Shown here: positions 18,276-26,384 of the stretch, piece after piece | How positions within the stretch are numbered: position 1 is the first letter of the stretch | Layout: each line of letters starts with the position of its first letter | Assembly: GCF_000473045.1 (NCBI RefSeq) | Contig: NZ_AXAY01000005.1 | Span: 93,501-157,500 of the forward strand | Length of the DNA: 64,000 bases | Direction of reading: 5' to 3' | DNA from: Bradyrhizobium sp. WSM3983 | Lineage (GTDB): Bacteria > Pseudomonadota > Alphaproteobacteria > Rhizobiales > Xanthobacteraceae | Position numbers and translations under genes: made by a program | The notes under the pieces: generated by a model | Told to the model about the DNA's origin: nothing | The model's database searches: none | Seen by the model: only the letters and a program-made list of their open reading frames with translations

Positions 18276-18665
18276 ATGTCCCGTCGCCTGATTTCCACCG
18301 GCTCCCCCTTCGAGAAGACCGCCGGCTACAGCCGCGCCGTGATCGACGGCGAGTTCGCCTTCGTCGCGGGAACCACCGGCTATGACTACAGTACGATGAC
18401 GATGCCATCAGATGTCACGAGCCAGTCACGCAACTGCTTCAAGACCATCGAGGCTGCCCTGAGGGAGGGCGGCTTCGAGATGGCCGACGTCGTCCGCGTG
18501 ACCTATTACCTCACCGACATCGGGGATGCCGATGCCCATTTCGCCGTCTGTGGCGAAGTCCTCGGTGACATCCGCCCGGCAGCAACACTGGTCGCCGTCT
18601 CGGCGCTCTACAAGCCCGAGATGAAGGTCGAAATCGAAGCCACCGCCAAGCGCCGCAGCGCCTGA
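18276..18665 (+). CDS. RidA (YjgF/YER057c) family enamine/imine deaminase
   Basis: 129 residues. RidA features are clear: the N-terminal SPFEKTAGYSRAVIDGEFAFVAGTTGYD, a central TIEAALREGGFEMADVVRVTYYLTD, and the C-terminal GDIRPAATLVAVSALYKPEMKVEIEATA with the conserved arginine. RidA proteins clear reactive enamines made by PLP enzymes. Being 28 bp upstream of the homospermidine synthase gene and near a PLP decarboxylase, it probably detoxifies intermediates of polyamine metabolism; this is inference from context. Confidence 0.9.
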   Translation: MSRRLISTGSPFEKTAGYSRAVIDGEFAFVAGTTGYDYSTMTMPSDVTSQSRNCFKTIEAALREGGFEMADVVRVTYYLTDIGDADAHFAVCGEVLGDIRPAATLVAVSALYKPEMKVEIEATAKRRSA

Positions 18666-18693
18666 TCCAGCACTTTCCGGAGAAACCATCCCC

Positions 18694-20136
18694 ATGAGCC
18701 CCACCTCGCAGATCTACGCGAAGATCACTGGTCCCATCGTCATGGTCGGCTTCGGCTCCATCGGCAAAGGCACGTTGCCGATGATCGAGCGGCATCTCGA
18801 TTACGACAGGTCGCGCGTCACGGTGATCGATCCCAAGGACGAGGGCCGCAAGGCGCATTGCGAGAAGCAGAATGTGCGCTTCATCCAGAAGGCCGTGACC
18901 AGGGACAATTACCGCGAATTGCTGACCCCGCTGCTCACCGAAGGCGGCGGCCAGGGTTTTTGCATCAACCTCTCGGTCGATACCGGCTCGACCGACATCA
19001 TGGAGCTCTGCAACGAGCTCGGCGCCCTCTATATCGACACCGTCAACGAGCCCTGGCTTGGCTTCTATTTCGATTCCTCGAAGGGCCCGGAAGCGCGCTC
19101 CAACTACGCATTGCGCGAAGTGACGCTGGCCGCCAAGAAGGCGCGCCCCGCGGGCTCGACGACGGCCGTCTCCTGCTGCGGCGCCAATCCCGGCATGGTC
19201 TCCTTTTTCGTCAAGCAGGCGCTGCTCAATGTCGCCGCCGATCTCAAGCTCAATGCCCCCAAGCCGAAGACCAAGGCCGAATGGGCGGATTTGATGCGGC
19301 AGGCCGGCATCAAGGGCATTCACATCGCCGAACGCGACACCCAGCGCTCCAAGACGCCGAAGGAGCCGGATGTTTTCGTCAACACCTGGTCGGTGGAAGG
19401 TTTTCTGTCGGAAGGCGTGCAGCCGTCCGAACTCGGTTGGGGCACCCATGAAAAATGGTTGCCCGAGAATGCGCGCACCCACGAAGCCGGCTGCGGCGCT
19501 GCCATCTATCTGATGCAGCCCGGTGCCAACACGCGCGTGCGCACCTGGTGCCCGACACGCGGCGCGCAGTATGGCTTCCTCGTCACCCACAACGAGTCGA
19601 TCTCGATCTCCGATTACTTCACGGTGCGTGACGCATCGGGCAAGGCGGTTTATCGGCCGACCTGCCACTATGCCTATCATCCCGCTGACGATGCGGTGCT
19701 GTCGCTGCATGAAATGTTCGGCCGCGCCGCGAAGATGCAGGAGAAGCACCACATCCTCGATGAGAACGAGATCGTCGACGGCATCGACGAGCTCGGCGTG
19801 CTGCTGTTCGGCCACGACAACAATGCCTATTGGTACGGCTCGCAGCTCTCGATCGAAGAGACCCGCAAGCTCGCGCCTTATCAGAACGCCACCGGCCTGC
19901 AAGTGACCTCCGCCGTGCTCGGCGGCATGGTGTGGGCGCTGGAAAACCCGAAGGAAGGCATCGTCGAAGCCGACGAGATGGATTTCGATCGCCTGCTGGA
20001 AATCCAGCTGCCGTATCTCGGCCCGGTGAAGGGTTTCTACACCGACTGGACGCCGCTGACGGATCGTCCGGGACTGTTCCCGGAAGACATCGACACCAGC
20101 GATCCCTGGCAGTTCCGGAATATCTTGGTGCGGTGA
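18694..20136 (+). CDS. hss: homospermidine synthase
   Basis: 480 residues, matching the roughly 477 of characterised alphaproteobacterial enzymes. The N-terminal Rossmann motif is VMVGFGSIGKGTLPMIERHL (about residues 16-35). Other family segments are VDTGSTDIMELCNELGALYIDTVNEPW and CCGANPGMVSFFVKQALL. It uses NAD+ to join two putrescines (or putrescine and spermidine) into sym-homospermidine, the characteristic long polyamine of rhizobia. With the upstream ornithine decarboxylase this makes a complete ornithine-to-homospermidine route in one locus. Confidence 0.95.
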   Translation: MSPTSQIYAKITGPIVMVGFGSIGKGTLPMIERHLDYDRSRVTVIDPKDEGRKAHCEKQNVRFIQKAVTRDNYRELLTPLLTEGGGQGFCINLSVDTGSTDIMELCNELGALYIDTVNEPWLGFYFDSSKGPEARSNYALREVTLAAKKARPAGSTTAVSCCGANPGMVSFFVKQALLNVAADLKLNAPKPKTKAEWADLMRQAGIKGIHIAERDTQRSKTPKEPDVFVNTWSVEGFLSEGVQPSELGWGTHEKWLPENARTHEAGCGAAIYLMQPGANTRVRTWCPTRGAQYGFLVTHNESISISDYFTVRDASGKAVYRPTCHYAYHPADDAVLSLHEMFGRAAKMQEKHHILDENEIVDGIDELGVLLFGHDNNAYWYGSQLSIEETRKLAPYQNATGLQVTSAVLGGMVWALENPKEGIVEADEMDFDRLLEIQLPYLGPVKGFYTDWTPLTDRPGLFPEDIDTSDPWQFRNILVR

Positions 20137-20168
20137 GTGGCGCCACGCGTCCTCCCGCGAACACCGCT

Positions 20169-20268
20169 GTCATGCTCCGCGAAAGCGGGGCATCCAGTAC
20201 GCCGCGGCATCTCCGTATCCACACGCAGCCTCTGGAATACTGGATCGTCCGCCTGCGCGGACGATGAC
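20169..20268. repeat. intergenic palindromic repeat, family C copy 2 (inverted relative to copy 1)
   Basis: Bounded by GTCATGCTCCGCGAAAGCGG and GCGCGGACGATGAC, with CCAGTACGCCGCGGC near the left end and GGAATACTGGATC near the right. It is the same element as 2903-3003 in the opposite orientation. It sits between the convergent hss gene and the following small gene. Confidence 0.65.
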
Positions 20269-20291
20269 ACCGGGAGTGACGCCAGAGCCTC

Positions 20292-20630
20292 CTACTTCTT
20301 CTCGATCGGCGGCGCTATCTTCTCGGCCGGCGCCGGCGGCAATGCTGGCTTGGCTGCGCCCGCCGCGCCCTGCGTCTGCGAATCGGGGCGCGCGGGTTCG
20401 GGCGCCGGCGTGGTCGGGCGCTCACCGCCGGGCTTGGCCTCCGCAGGTGTCTTGCTCTGATCGTCGGACGGCGTGCCCTGCAGCGGCTGCGTTGCCTGCG
20501 CCACCTCCCTCCGGCTCTCGGCGCGGATTTGCGCCAGCGACATCACTGACACCACGACGCCTGCTGCGAACAGCGAGCAGGCGATTGCCAGGTCGAGCTT
20601 CAGTCTGCGCTTGTCATCTTGGCCGGGCAT
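20292..20630 (-). CDS. hypothetical single-pass membrane protein
   Basis: 112 residues from ATG 20630 (MPGQDDKRRLKLDL). One transmembrane helix, LAIACSLFAAGVVVSVMSLA (about residues 14-33), is preceded by a basic cytoplasmic tail. The rest, about 75 residues, is a disordered Pro/Ala/Glu/Lys-rich region ending in PPIEKK. No family is recognised. It follows the MgtC-like gene on the same strand with a 100-bp gap, so co-transcription is possible. Confidence 0.6.
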   Translation of the reverse strand: MPGQDDKRRLKLDLAIACSLFAAGVVVSVMSLAQIRAESRREVAQATQPLQGTPSDDQSKTPAEAKPGGERPTTPAPEPARPDSQTQGAAGAAKPALPPAPAEKIAPPIEKK

Positions 20631-20730
20631 GTCGATCACCGCTTTTGTCCGGAGGATCAACGAGTTTGCGTCATTGGGGTTCCGCGGCAGGAAAGCGGGA
20701 ACCGCAGGCTCGCACGCCAAACCGCCGCGC

Positions 20731-21447
20731 TCAGTCCGTGGTGCTGACTTCCCAGGTGGCATGGCGTACGCCCGGCAGGCGTTGCAGGTCCACGGCCACG
20801 GCATTCAGCTCGTTCGGATCGACCGCGGTCGCGACCAGCTTTGCAACGATCTCGATCAGGTCGTCGCCGGTCTCGACCACATCGATATCGGCCACCGGAT
20901 ATTTCGCGGCCTCGAGCTGGTCGACCAGCCGGTCGCGCATGTCGGTGAGCGCGTCCGGCGCGACCGCGAGCTTGAAGTAGTAGGTAGCCTCCGACGCCTT
21001 CTCGTTCAGCGGGATGCGGTTGATGGCATTGACCAGCGGCCGCAGCATCGTATTGCCGGCGATGACGAACACCGTGAGCGCTGCGGCCTGCGCGACCATG
21101 TCGGCGCCGGCGCAGGAGCCGACCGCAGCCGAGGCCCACAGCGTCGCCGCGGTGTTGAGCCCACGCACGTCCATGCCCTGCTTCATGATGACGCCGGCGC
21201 CGAGGAAGCCGATGCCGGAGACGACATAGGAGATCACCCGCACCGCGCCATCGGCGCCGGTCAGATGCATGGCGAGATCGACGAACGCGGCGGCGCCGAC
21301 CGCGACCAGCACATTGGTGCGCAGGCCCGCGGTGCGCTGTCTATATTGCCGCTCGGCGCCGATCAGCGTGCCCAGCACGAAGGCCGTGAACAGGCTGACC
21401 AGCGTGTCGGCGAAATCAGCGAGCTGGAAGGTCGTCAGGAACCGCAT
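20731..21447 (-). CDS. MgtC/SapB-family membrane protein
   Basis: 238 residues. The MgtC core is clear: FVLGTLIGAERQYRQRTAGLRTNVLVAVGAAAFVDLA (about residues 23-60), then VVSGIGFLGAGVIMKQGMDVRGLNTAATLWASAAVGSCAG. About five transmembrane segments fill the first 140 residues and a soluble ACT-like domain forms the last 90. Family members affect magnesium homeostasis, ATP synthase activity or acid tolerance; the function here is unassigned. It lies 30 bp after the end of the zinc operon, in the same direction, and could be read through from it. Confidence 0.88.
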   Translation of the reverse strand: MRFLTTFQLADFADTLVSLFTAFVLGTLIGAERQYRQRTAGLRTNVLVAVGAAAFVDLAMHLTGADGAVRVISYVVSGIGFLGAGVIMKQGMDVRGLNTAATLWASAAVGSCAGADMVAQAAALTVFVIAGNTMLRPLVNAINRIPLNEKASEATYYFKLAVAPDALTDMRDRLVDQLEAAKYPVADIDVVETGDDLIEIVAKLVATAVDPNELNAVAVDLQRLPGVRHATWEVSTTD

Positions 21448-21477
21448 GAATCCCTATACGGCCGGAACGATGACAGA

Positions 21478-22497
21478 TCAAAGCTCCAGCAGCCCGCCAT
21501 CCCCATTTTCGTCGGCAAACGCGAGCAGCGTGCCCTTGGCGTTCCAGGCGAGCCCGGCGACCGGCGGCGTGCCGTTGCGGCGGACCAGAATCTCCGCGCC
21601 GTCCTCCATCCGCACCATCAGCACGGTGCCGTCGCTGTAGCCGGCGGCGAAGATGTCGTTCTTCGGATGGCAGGCGACCACCGCCACGCGCGCCTGAAGC
21701 GGCGCGAGCATGGCGGGCTCCTTGCCCATCGGGCCGTCCTTGCTGGCGAACGGCCACAGGATCACGGTATCGGCGCCTGAGGTCGCCAGCGCCTTGCCGC
21801 CCGCGCTCCAGGACATCGAGCGGACGCGGCCGGGATAGCCGGTCATGCGCATATGCCTGTTATCGGCGAGACGCCAGCCGTGCAGCGCCGCTTCATGCAT
21901 CGTGGTGACCAGGAATTTGTTGTCCGGACTGAAGGTGACGCCGAGATGCGAGCCGGCCCAGGGCAGGAATTCGGCTGATCCGTCCATGTTCGGAAACCAC
22001 AACGTCGCGCCGTTGTAGTGGGCGATTGCGAGCCGGAGCCCCTTCGGCGCAAACGCGAGACCGCCGACGGTCGAGGGCACCTCGAGCGACTTCGCCTCGT
22101 TCTTGCCGCTCTTGACGGTGGCGACCTTGCCGGCCGACCAGGCGAAGGCGCCATCCGGGTGCAGCGCCACCGCATCGATCCAGCGCCGCTTCGGATCGGT
22201 GGCAAGCAGCGTCACTTCGCCCTTGGCATCGAGCGACACGACCTTACCATCGTCGCCGCCCATGACGAGGCGCTTGCCGTCGGAGGCAGTCGAGAGAATG
22301 CCGCCGCTGTGAACTGCGACGGTGCTGACCTCGCCCTTGGCGTCGACGAACGCGACGTTCTCCTCGGCGCCGACGAAGGCGGCGCGGGGCCCAAGAAAAT
22401 GCACCGAGGTCACGCCCATGCCGAGCGCAACCGGCTTGACGCGATCGGTGACGGAGACGATCGAGGCAGAATCGGGAGCCGGCGTAAACTCTTTCAT
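21478..22497 (-). CDS. WD40 beta-propeller protein of the zinc operon
   Basis: 339 residues from ATG 22497. Repeated blades of about 40 residues are seen, for example IDAVALHPDGAFAWSAGKVATV, GLAFAPKGLRLAIAHYNGATLWF, GVTFSPDNKFLVTTMHEAALHGWRL, SMSWSAGGKALATSGADTVILWPF and GLAWNAKGTLLAFADENGDGGLLEL. There is no signal peptide, so it is cytosolic. Its start codon shares one base with the stop codon of the CobW-type GTPase (TGATG), so the two are translationally coupled. A scaffold role for zinc-GTPase client proteins is a reasonable guess; no enzyme motif is present. Confidence 0.85.
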   Translation of the reverse strand: MKEFTPAPDSASIVSVTDRVKPVALGMGVTSVHFLGPRAAFVGAEENVAFVDAKGEVSTVAVHSGGILSTASDGKRLVMGGDDGKVVSLDAKGEVTLLATDPKRRWIDAVALHPDGAFAWSAGKVATVKSGKNEAKSLEVPSTVGGLAFAPKGLRLAIAHYNGATLWFPNMDGSAEFLPWAGSHLGVTFSPDNKFLVTTMHEAALHGWRLADNRHMRMTGYPGRVRSMSWSAGGKALATSGADTVILWPFASKDGPMGKEPAMLAPLQARVAVVACHPKNDIFAAGYSDGTVLMVRMEDGAEILVRRNGTPPVAGLAWNAKGTLLAFADENGDGGLLEL

Positions 22498-23537
22498 CAC
22501 GAGACGATGCAGCTCTCGAAGCCCGTGCGAATGAGCTCTTCCGGCAATTCGCGGCCGATAAAGACGAGGCGGCTCTCGCGCGGCTCGCTGTCCTTCCACT
22601 TCCGCTGGTGGTTGCCCTCCAGCATCATGTGGACGCCCTGGAAGACGTAGCGGTCATCGTCATCGTGAAAGGCGAGGATGCCCTTGGAGCGCAGGATCTT
22701 GCCGCCCTCGACCTGCACCAGATTCTGCAGCCAGGGCATGAACACGTTCGGATCGAGCGGCTTGTCGGTCTTGAGCGAGAGCGACTGCATGTCCTCGTCG
22801 TGATAGTGCTTCAGGCCGTGACTGTGATCATGGTGGTGATGATCGTGGCCATGATGATCATGGTCGTGGTCATGATCGTCGGCATTCAGAAAGTCCGGCT
22901 CGATGTCGAGGATTCGGTCGAGGTCGAATGCGCCGCGGTCGAGCACGTCGGCCAGCGCCACCGAGCAGCGCTCGGTGCGATGCAGCTTGGCATAGGGATT
23001 GATGCCGCGAATGCGGGCCTCCACCTCGGCAAGCTCGGGCTTGGTGACGAGATCCGTCTTGTTCAGCACGATGACGTCGGCGAACGCGATCTGGTTCTTG
23101 GCCTCGGGCGCGTCCTTGAGCCGGTCGGACAGCCATTTGGCATCGGCGACCGTGACCACCGCATCGAGGCAGGCGTTCTTCTGCACGTCCTCGTCGACGA
23201 AGAAGGTCTGGGCGACCGGCGCCGGATCGGCAAGGCCCGTGGTCTCGACGATGATGGCGTCGAACTTGCCCTTGCGCTTCATCAAGCCGTCCATGATGCG
23301 GACGAGGTCGCCGCGCACGGTGCAGCAGATGCAACCGTTGTTCATCTCGAACACTTCCTCATCGGCGCCGATGATGAGGTCGTTGTCGATGCCGATCTCG
23401 CCGAATTCGTTGACGATGACAGCATATTTCTTACCGTGGTTCTCCGACAGGATGCGGTTCAAGAGCGTGGTCTTGCCGGCACCGAGATAGCCGGTCAGGA
23501 CGGTCACGGGAATTTTTGGGGAGGTCGCTTCAGACAT
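22497..23537 (-). CDS. CobW/COG0523-family metal-chaperone GTPase
   Basis: 346 residues. The GTPase motifs are VTVLTGYLGAGKTTLLNRIL (Walker A, about residues 12-31), an EVFEMNNGCICCTVRGDLV loop with the diagnostic CxCC zinc-binding cysteines, VETTGLADP, and VLNKTDLV. A His/Asp-rich stretch near residues 222-245 (DHDHDHHGHDHHHHDHSHG) gives extra metal capacity. The C-terminal CobW domain is present. COG0523 GTPases deliver zinc to client proteins when zinc is scarce. Location in a Zur-controlled operon after znuA supports zinc over cobalt. It is separated by 54 bp from znuA and overlaps the WD40 gene by one base. Confidence 0.93.
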   Translation of the reverse strand: MSEATSPKIPVTVLTGYLGAGKTTLLNRILSENHGKKYAVIVNEFGEIGIDNDLIIGADEEVFEMNNGCICCTVRGDLVRIMDGLMKRKGKFDAIIVETTGLADPAPVAQTFFVDEDVQKNACLDAVVTVADAKWLSDRLKDAPEAKNQIAFADVIVLNKTDLVTKPELAEVEARIRGINPYAKLHRTERCSVALADVLDRGAFDLDRILDIEPDFLNADDHDHDHDHHGHDHHHHDHSHGLKHYHDEDMQSLSLKTDKPLDPNVFMPWLQNLVQVEGGKILRSKGILAFHDDDDRYVFQGVHMMLEGNHQRKWKDSEPRESRLVFIGRELPEELIRTGFESCIVS

Positions 23538-23591
23538 AACAACTCCGACTTCGGGCTTTCCGCGCGACGCGAGGCGAGGTGGCCCCCTGCC

Positions 23592-24461
23592 CTAGTGGTC
23601 AAGCGCGCTGGTCAGGGCCTTTATATTGTGCCTGACCATATCAATGTAAGTGGGTGCAAGCCCCTTTTCGCCGGTCAGACCGTCCGAAATCAGGGTCCCG
23701 CCGACCTTTGCGCCGGTCTCGGCCGCGATCCGCCGGATCAGCCGGTCATCGCTGATATTTTCCAGAAAAACGGCCGGGATCCTCGCGGCCTTGATCTGGC
23801 CGATAATGGCGGCGATGTCCCGGGCGCTGGGCTCGGTTTCGGTGGAGACGCCCAGGGGGGCGACGAACTGGATGCCATATTCGGCGGCGAAATAGCCGAA
23901 GGCATTGTGGGTCGAGATCACCTTGCGCCGGTCCGGCGGGATCTTGGCCACGGCGTCGCGGACCTCGCGGTCGAGCGCTTCGAGCTTTTCCAGATAGGCC
24001 TTGGCCTGAGTGCGGAAGAATTCTGCGTCATCCGGGTCGGCTGCGGCCAACGCGCTGGTGATGTCGGCCACGTAGATTTTGGCATTGGGAACGGACTGCC
24101 AGGCGTGCGGATCGGCGGCCGAGCCGAGCTTCAGCGGCGCGATGCCGGCGCTCGCGGTGACCACCTGCGCCGAGCTGCCTGCGGATTGCACGAGACGAGG
24201 CAGCCAGCCCTCGAGGCCAAGCCCGTTGACGACGACGAGTTTTGCCTCCGCGATGCGTTTCGCATCGCCCGGCGCAGGCGTATAGACGTGGACGTCGCTG
24301 TCGGGGCCGACCAGCGTCGTCAGATTGATCCGGTCGCCGCCGATCGTGCGGACGAAGTCGGCAAGGATCGAGAAGCTCGCGACGACGTTGAGCCGCTCCG
24401 CGGCGTGCAGCGGCGAGACGATCAGCAGCGAAGCAAAGAGCAAGAGGAAGCGCATCGTCAC
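23592..24461 (-). CDS. znuA: zinc/manganese ABC transporter substrate-binding protein
   Basis: 289 residues with a signal peptide (MTMRFLLLFASLLIVSPLHA). It belongs to cluster A-I metal-binding proteins: LNVVASFSILADFVRTIGGDRINLTTLVGPDSDVHVYTP contains the first metal His, SAADPHAWQSVPNAKIYVADI the second, and KVISTHNAFGYFAAEYGIQF the third, with a late Asp/Glu (LISDGL) as the last ligand. It lacks the long His-rich loop of typical ZnuA; the operon may supply that function with the separate His-rich peptide. Its stop and the start of the flanking permease overlap by 4 bp. Confidence 0.9.
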   Translation of the reverse strand: MTMRFLLLFASLLIVSPLHAAERLNVVASFSILADFVRTIGGDRINLTTLVGPDSDVHVYTPAPGDAKRIAEAKLVVVNGLGLEGWLPRLVQSAGSSAQVVTASAGIAPLKLGSAADPHAWQSVPNAKIYVADITSALAAADPDDAEFFRTQAKAYLEKLEALDREVRDAVAKIPPDRRKVISTHNAFGYFAAEYGIQFVAPLGVSTETEPSARDIAAIIGQIKAARIPAVFLENISDDRLIRRIAAETGAKVGGTLISDGLTGEKGLAPTYIDMVRHNIKALTSALDH

Positions 24462-25327
24462 GCTTCCAGATGCCGGCCGGGAAACAACTGCCGGACGATG
24501 CCGCCGACGCGACCGAACAGGACGGAGACGATGTAGAACACCGTCGCCACGAGAATGATCGCGGGGCCTGAGGGCACGCGAGTCTGGAACGACAGCACGA
24601 GGCCGGCGTAGCCGGAGACGGCGGCAGCGACGACCGCGATGCAGATCATCACCGTGAGATCGCGCGACCAGAACCGCGCGATGCCCGCCGGCAGGATCAT
24701 CAAGCCAACTGCCAGCAAGGTGCCGAGCGCCTGAAAGCCGTTGACGAGGTTGATCACGACCAACGCAAGAAAGGCGAGATGCGCGGGGCCGCCGGCGCGG
24801 CTGACCGTGCGCAGAAATAATGGATCGACGCTTTCGATCACCAGCGGGCGATAGATCACGGCGAGCACCAACAGCGTCACCGTGGCATTGAAGGCGACCA
24901 CCAGCAGCGTCTGGTCGTCCATCGCGAGGATGTTGCCGAACAGCACGTGCAGCAGGTCGATATTGGTGCCCTTGATCGAGACGATGGCGACACCGAGCGC
25001 CAGCGACGCCAGATAGAAGGTCGCAAGCGAGGCGTCCTCCTTCAGCCCGGTCGAGCGCGCGACCACGCCGGCGAGGATTGCGACGGCAAAGCCGGCGAGC
25101 AGCCCGCCGGCGGTCATCGCGAACAAATTGAGGCCGGAGAGCAGGAAACCGACTGCGGCGCCCGGCAGGATCGCGTGCGCCATGGCATCGCCGACGAGGC
25201 TCATCCGCCGCAGCATCAGGAACACGCCGATCGGCGCGCCCGCGAGCGACAGCGCGATTACCGCGGCAAGCGCTCGCCGCATGAACTCGAATTCGGTGAA
25301 CGGACCGATCAGCGCGTCATAGACCAT
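24458..25327 (-). CDS. znuB: zinc/manganese ABC transporter permease
   Basis: 289 residues with about eight or nine transmembrane segments. The family signature is RRMSLVGDAMAHAILPGAAVGFLLSGLN (about residues 44-72), the start of the ABC-3 permease domain, and GFQALGTLLAVGLMILPAGIARFWSRDL near residue 200. It forms the membrane channel for metal import with ZnuC and ZnuA. The end of the gene overlaps znuA by 4 bp (ATGA), and znuC ends 6 bp upstream, so these three genes are tightly coupled. Confidence 0.93.
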   Translation of the reverse strand: MVYDALIGPFTEFEFMRRALAAVIALSLAGAPIGVFLMLRRMSLVGDAMAHAILPGAAVGFLLSGLNLFAMTAGGLLAGFAVAILAGVVARSTGLKEDASLATFYLASLALGVAIVSIKGTNIDLLHVLFGNILAMDDQTLLVVAFNATVTLLVLAVIYRPLVIESVDPLFLRTVSRAGGPAHLAFLALVVINLVNGFQALGTLLAVGLMILPAGIARFWSRDLTVMICIAVVAAAVSGYAGLVLSFQTRVPSGPAIILVATVFYIVSVLFGRVGGIVRQLFPGRHLEA

Positions 25328-25333
25328 CTGGGA

Positions 25334-26095
25334 TCACGCCGCCCGCGAGCTGGCATCATCGGCCGCGCAGGCCGCCGCACTGTCGTCGAAGGCTTCGCAC
25401 ATCCGCATCGCGACCAGCAGGTTTTCCGGCGTGAGCACCTCCGCCGTCGGTCCCCAGGCCACGGGGCCGCGGGCCAGCACCAGCGTCTCGCTGAAATGGG
25501 TGCGCACCATCTCCATGTCGTGCAGCGCGGCCAGCACGGTGCGGCCCTCGCCGTGCCAGCGCTTCACCAGCGCGAGCAGGTCGGTCGTGGTCTTGCTGTC
25601 GATGGCGTTGAAGGGCTCGTCAAGCACGATCAGGCGCGCATCCTGGAGCAGCACGCGCGCGAACAGCACGCGCTGCATCTGCCCGCCCGAGAGCGTGCCG
25701 ATGGGGCGGTTCTCGAAACCGTTGAGACCGATGGAGGCGATCGCGCGAAGGATCTTTTCGCGCGCAGCCTTGCCGATGCCGCCGAACAGGCCTGTCCCAC
25801 GCCACAGCCCGGTGCCGACGAAATCGAACACCGAGATCGGAAAGCTGCGGTCGATCTCCGCGCTCTGCGGCAGATAGGCGATGTCGCGGCTATCGAGCCC
25901 ACCAAGATGGATGCTGCCGTCGAGCGGTTTGAGGATGCCGACGATGCCGCGCAGCAGCGTCGATTTGCCGGCGCCGTTGGGGCCGATCACGGCGATCAGA
26001 GCGCCGGCCGCGACCTCGCCGTTGAGATGGTGCACGGCCGGATGGCGGTCATAGCCGAGCGTGACGTTGTGAAAGTGAAGTGCTGCCATGATCAC
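25334..26095 (-). CDS. znuC: zinc/manganese ABC transporter ATP-binding protein
   Basis: 253 residues. The Walker A motif is VIGPNGAGKSTLLRGIVG (about residues 36-53), the signature LSGGQMQRVLFARVLLQDA (about residue 143), Walker B ARLIVLDEPFNAID, and the switch His in AALHDMEMVR. The C-terminal tail AAACAADDASSRAA is not conserved. It energises metal uptake through the downstream permease. It begins with a 4-bp overlap with the His-rich peptide gene and ends 6 bp before znuB. Confidence 0.93.
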   Translation of the reverse strand: MIMAALHFHNVTLGYDRHPAVHHLNGEVAAGALIAVIGPNGAGKSTLLRGIVGILKPLDGSIHLGGLDSRDIAYLPQSAEIDRSFPISVFDFVGTGLWRGTGLFGGIGKAAREKILRAIASIGLNGFENRPIGTLSGGQMQRVLFARVLLQDARLIVLDEPFNAIDSKTTTDLLALVKRWHGEGRTVLAALHDMEMVRTHFSETLVLARGPVAWGPTAEVLTPENLLVAMRMCEAFDDSAAACAADDASSRAA

Positions 26096-26340
26096 CTCAT
26101 CGCGAGCCAGACGACGCCCCAGAGCACGGCGCAGACGGCGACCGCCGCCGCGAGGCGGCCGGCCATGGTCATGCGCAGGATCGACCAGGGCGCGTCCTGG
26201 GCCGGGTGCGGTGAGGCCGCGTCGTGAACATGGGCGTGGGTGTGGTCGTGCCCGTGCGAATGGCCGTGGTCGTCGGAATGACCATGGGAGCGGCCATGAG
26301 CATGGTCGTGATGATGGGCGCGGGACGCGGCGGGAACCAT
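26092..26340 (-). CDS. small His-rich membrane protein, first gene of the zinc operon
   Basis: 82 residues. Residues 9-45 contain 16 histidines mixed with Asp, Gly and Ser (for example HSDDHGHSHGHDHTHAHVHD), an evident zinc-binding segment. One transmembrane helix follows (MTMAGRLAAAVAVCAVLWGVVWLAM) at the C-terminus, so it is probably a tail-anchored protein. No SD sequence is seen before ATG 26340, and the -10-like element overlapping the Zur box leaves room for only a very short leader. It overlaps znuC by 4 bp. A local zinc buffer or a hand-over partner for ZnuABC is the likely role. Confidence 0.75.
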   Translation of the reverse strand: MVPAASRAHHHDHAHGRSHGHSDDHGHSHGHDHTHAHVHDAASPHPAQDAPWSILRMTMAGRLAAAVAVCAVLWGVVWLAMR

Positions 26341-26349
26341 GCGAGGGAC

Positions 26350-26362
26350 GTTATATTATAAC
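26350..26362. promoter_or_regulatory. Zur box controlling the zinc operon
   Basis: GTTATA-T-TATAAC is a perfect inverted repeat around a central T. In the wider context, CGTTATATTATAACA, 14 of 15 bases match the enterobacterial Zur consensus TGTTATAWTATAACA. On the minus strand it contains TATAAT at 26360-26355, 15 nt before the start codon of the His-rich gene, so bound Zur would cover the -10 element and block transcription when zinc is sufficient. Confidence 0.85.
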
Positions 26363-26384
26363 ATCATGCCTGTCCACGGCCGGC

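Noticed and set aside
22608..24536. 642-codon plus-strand open frame across the zinc operon
   Set aside because: It is the antisense of the GTPase and znuA genes, which have clear motifs in the other direction; the frame has no recognisable domain.
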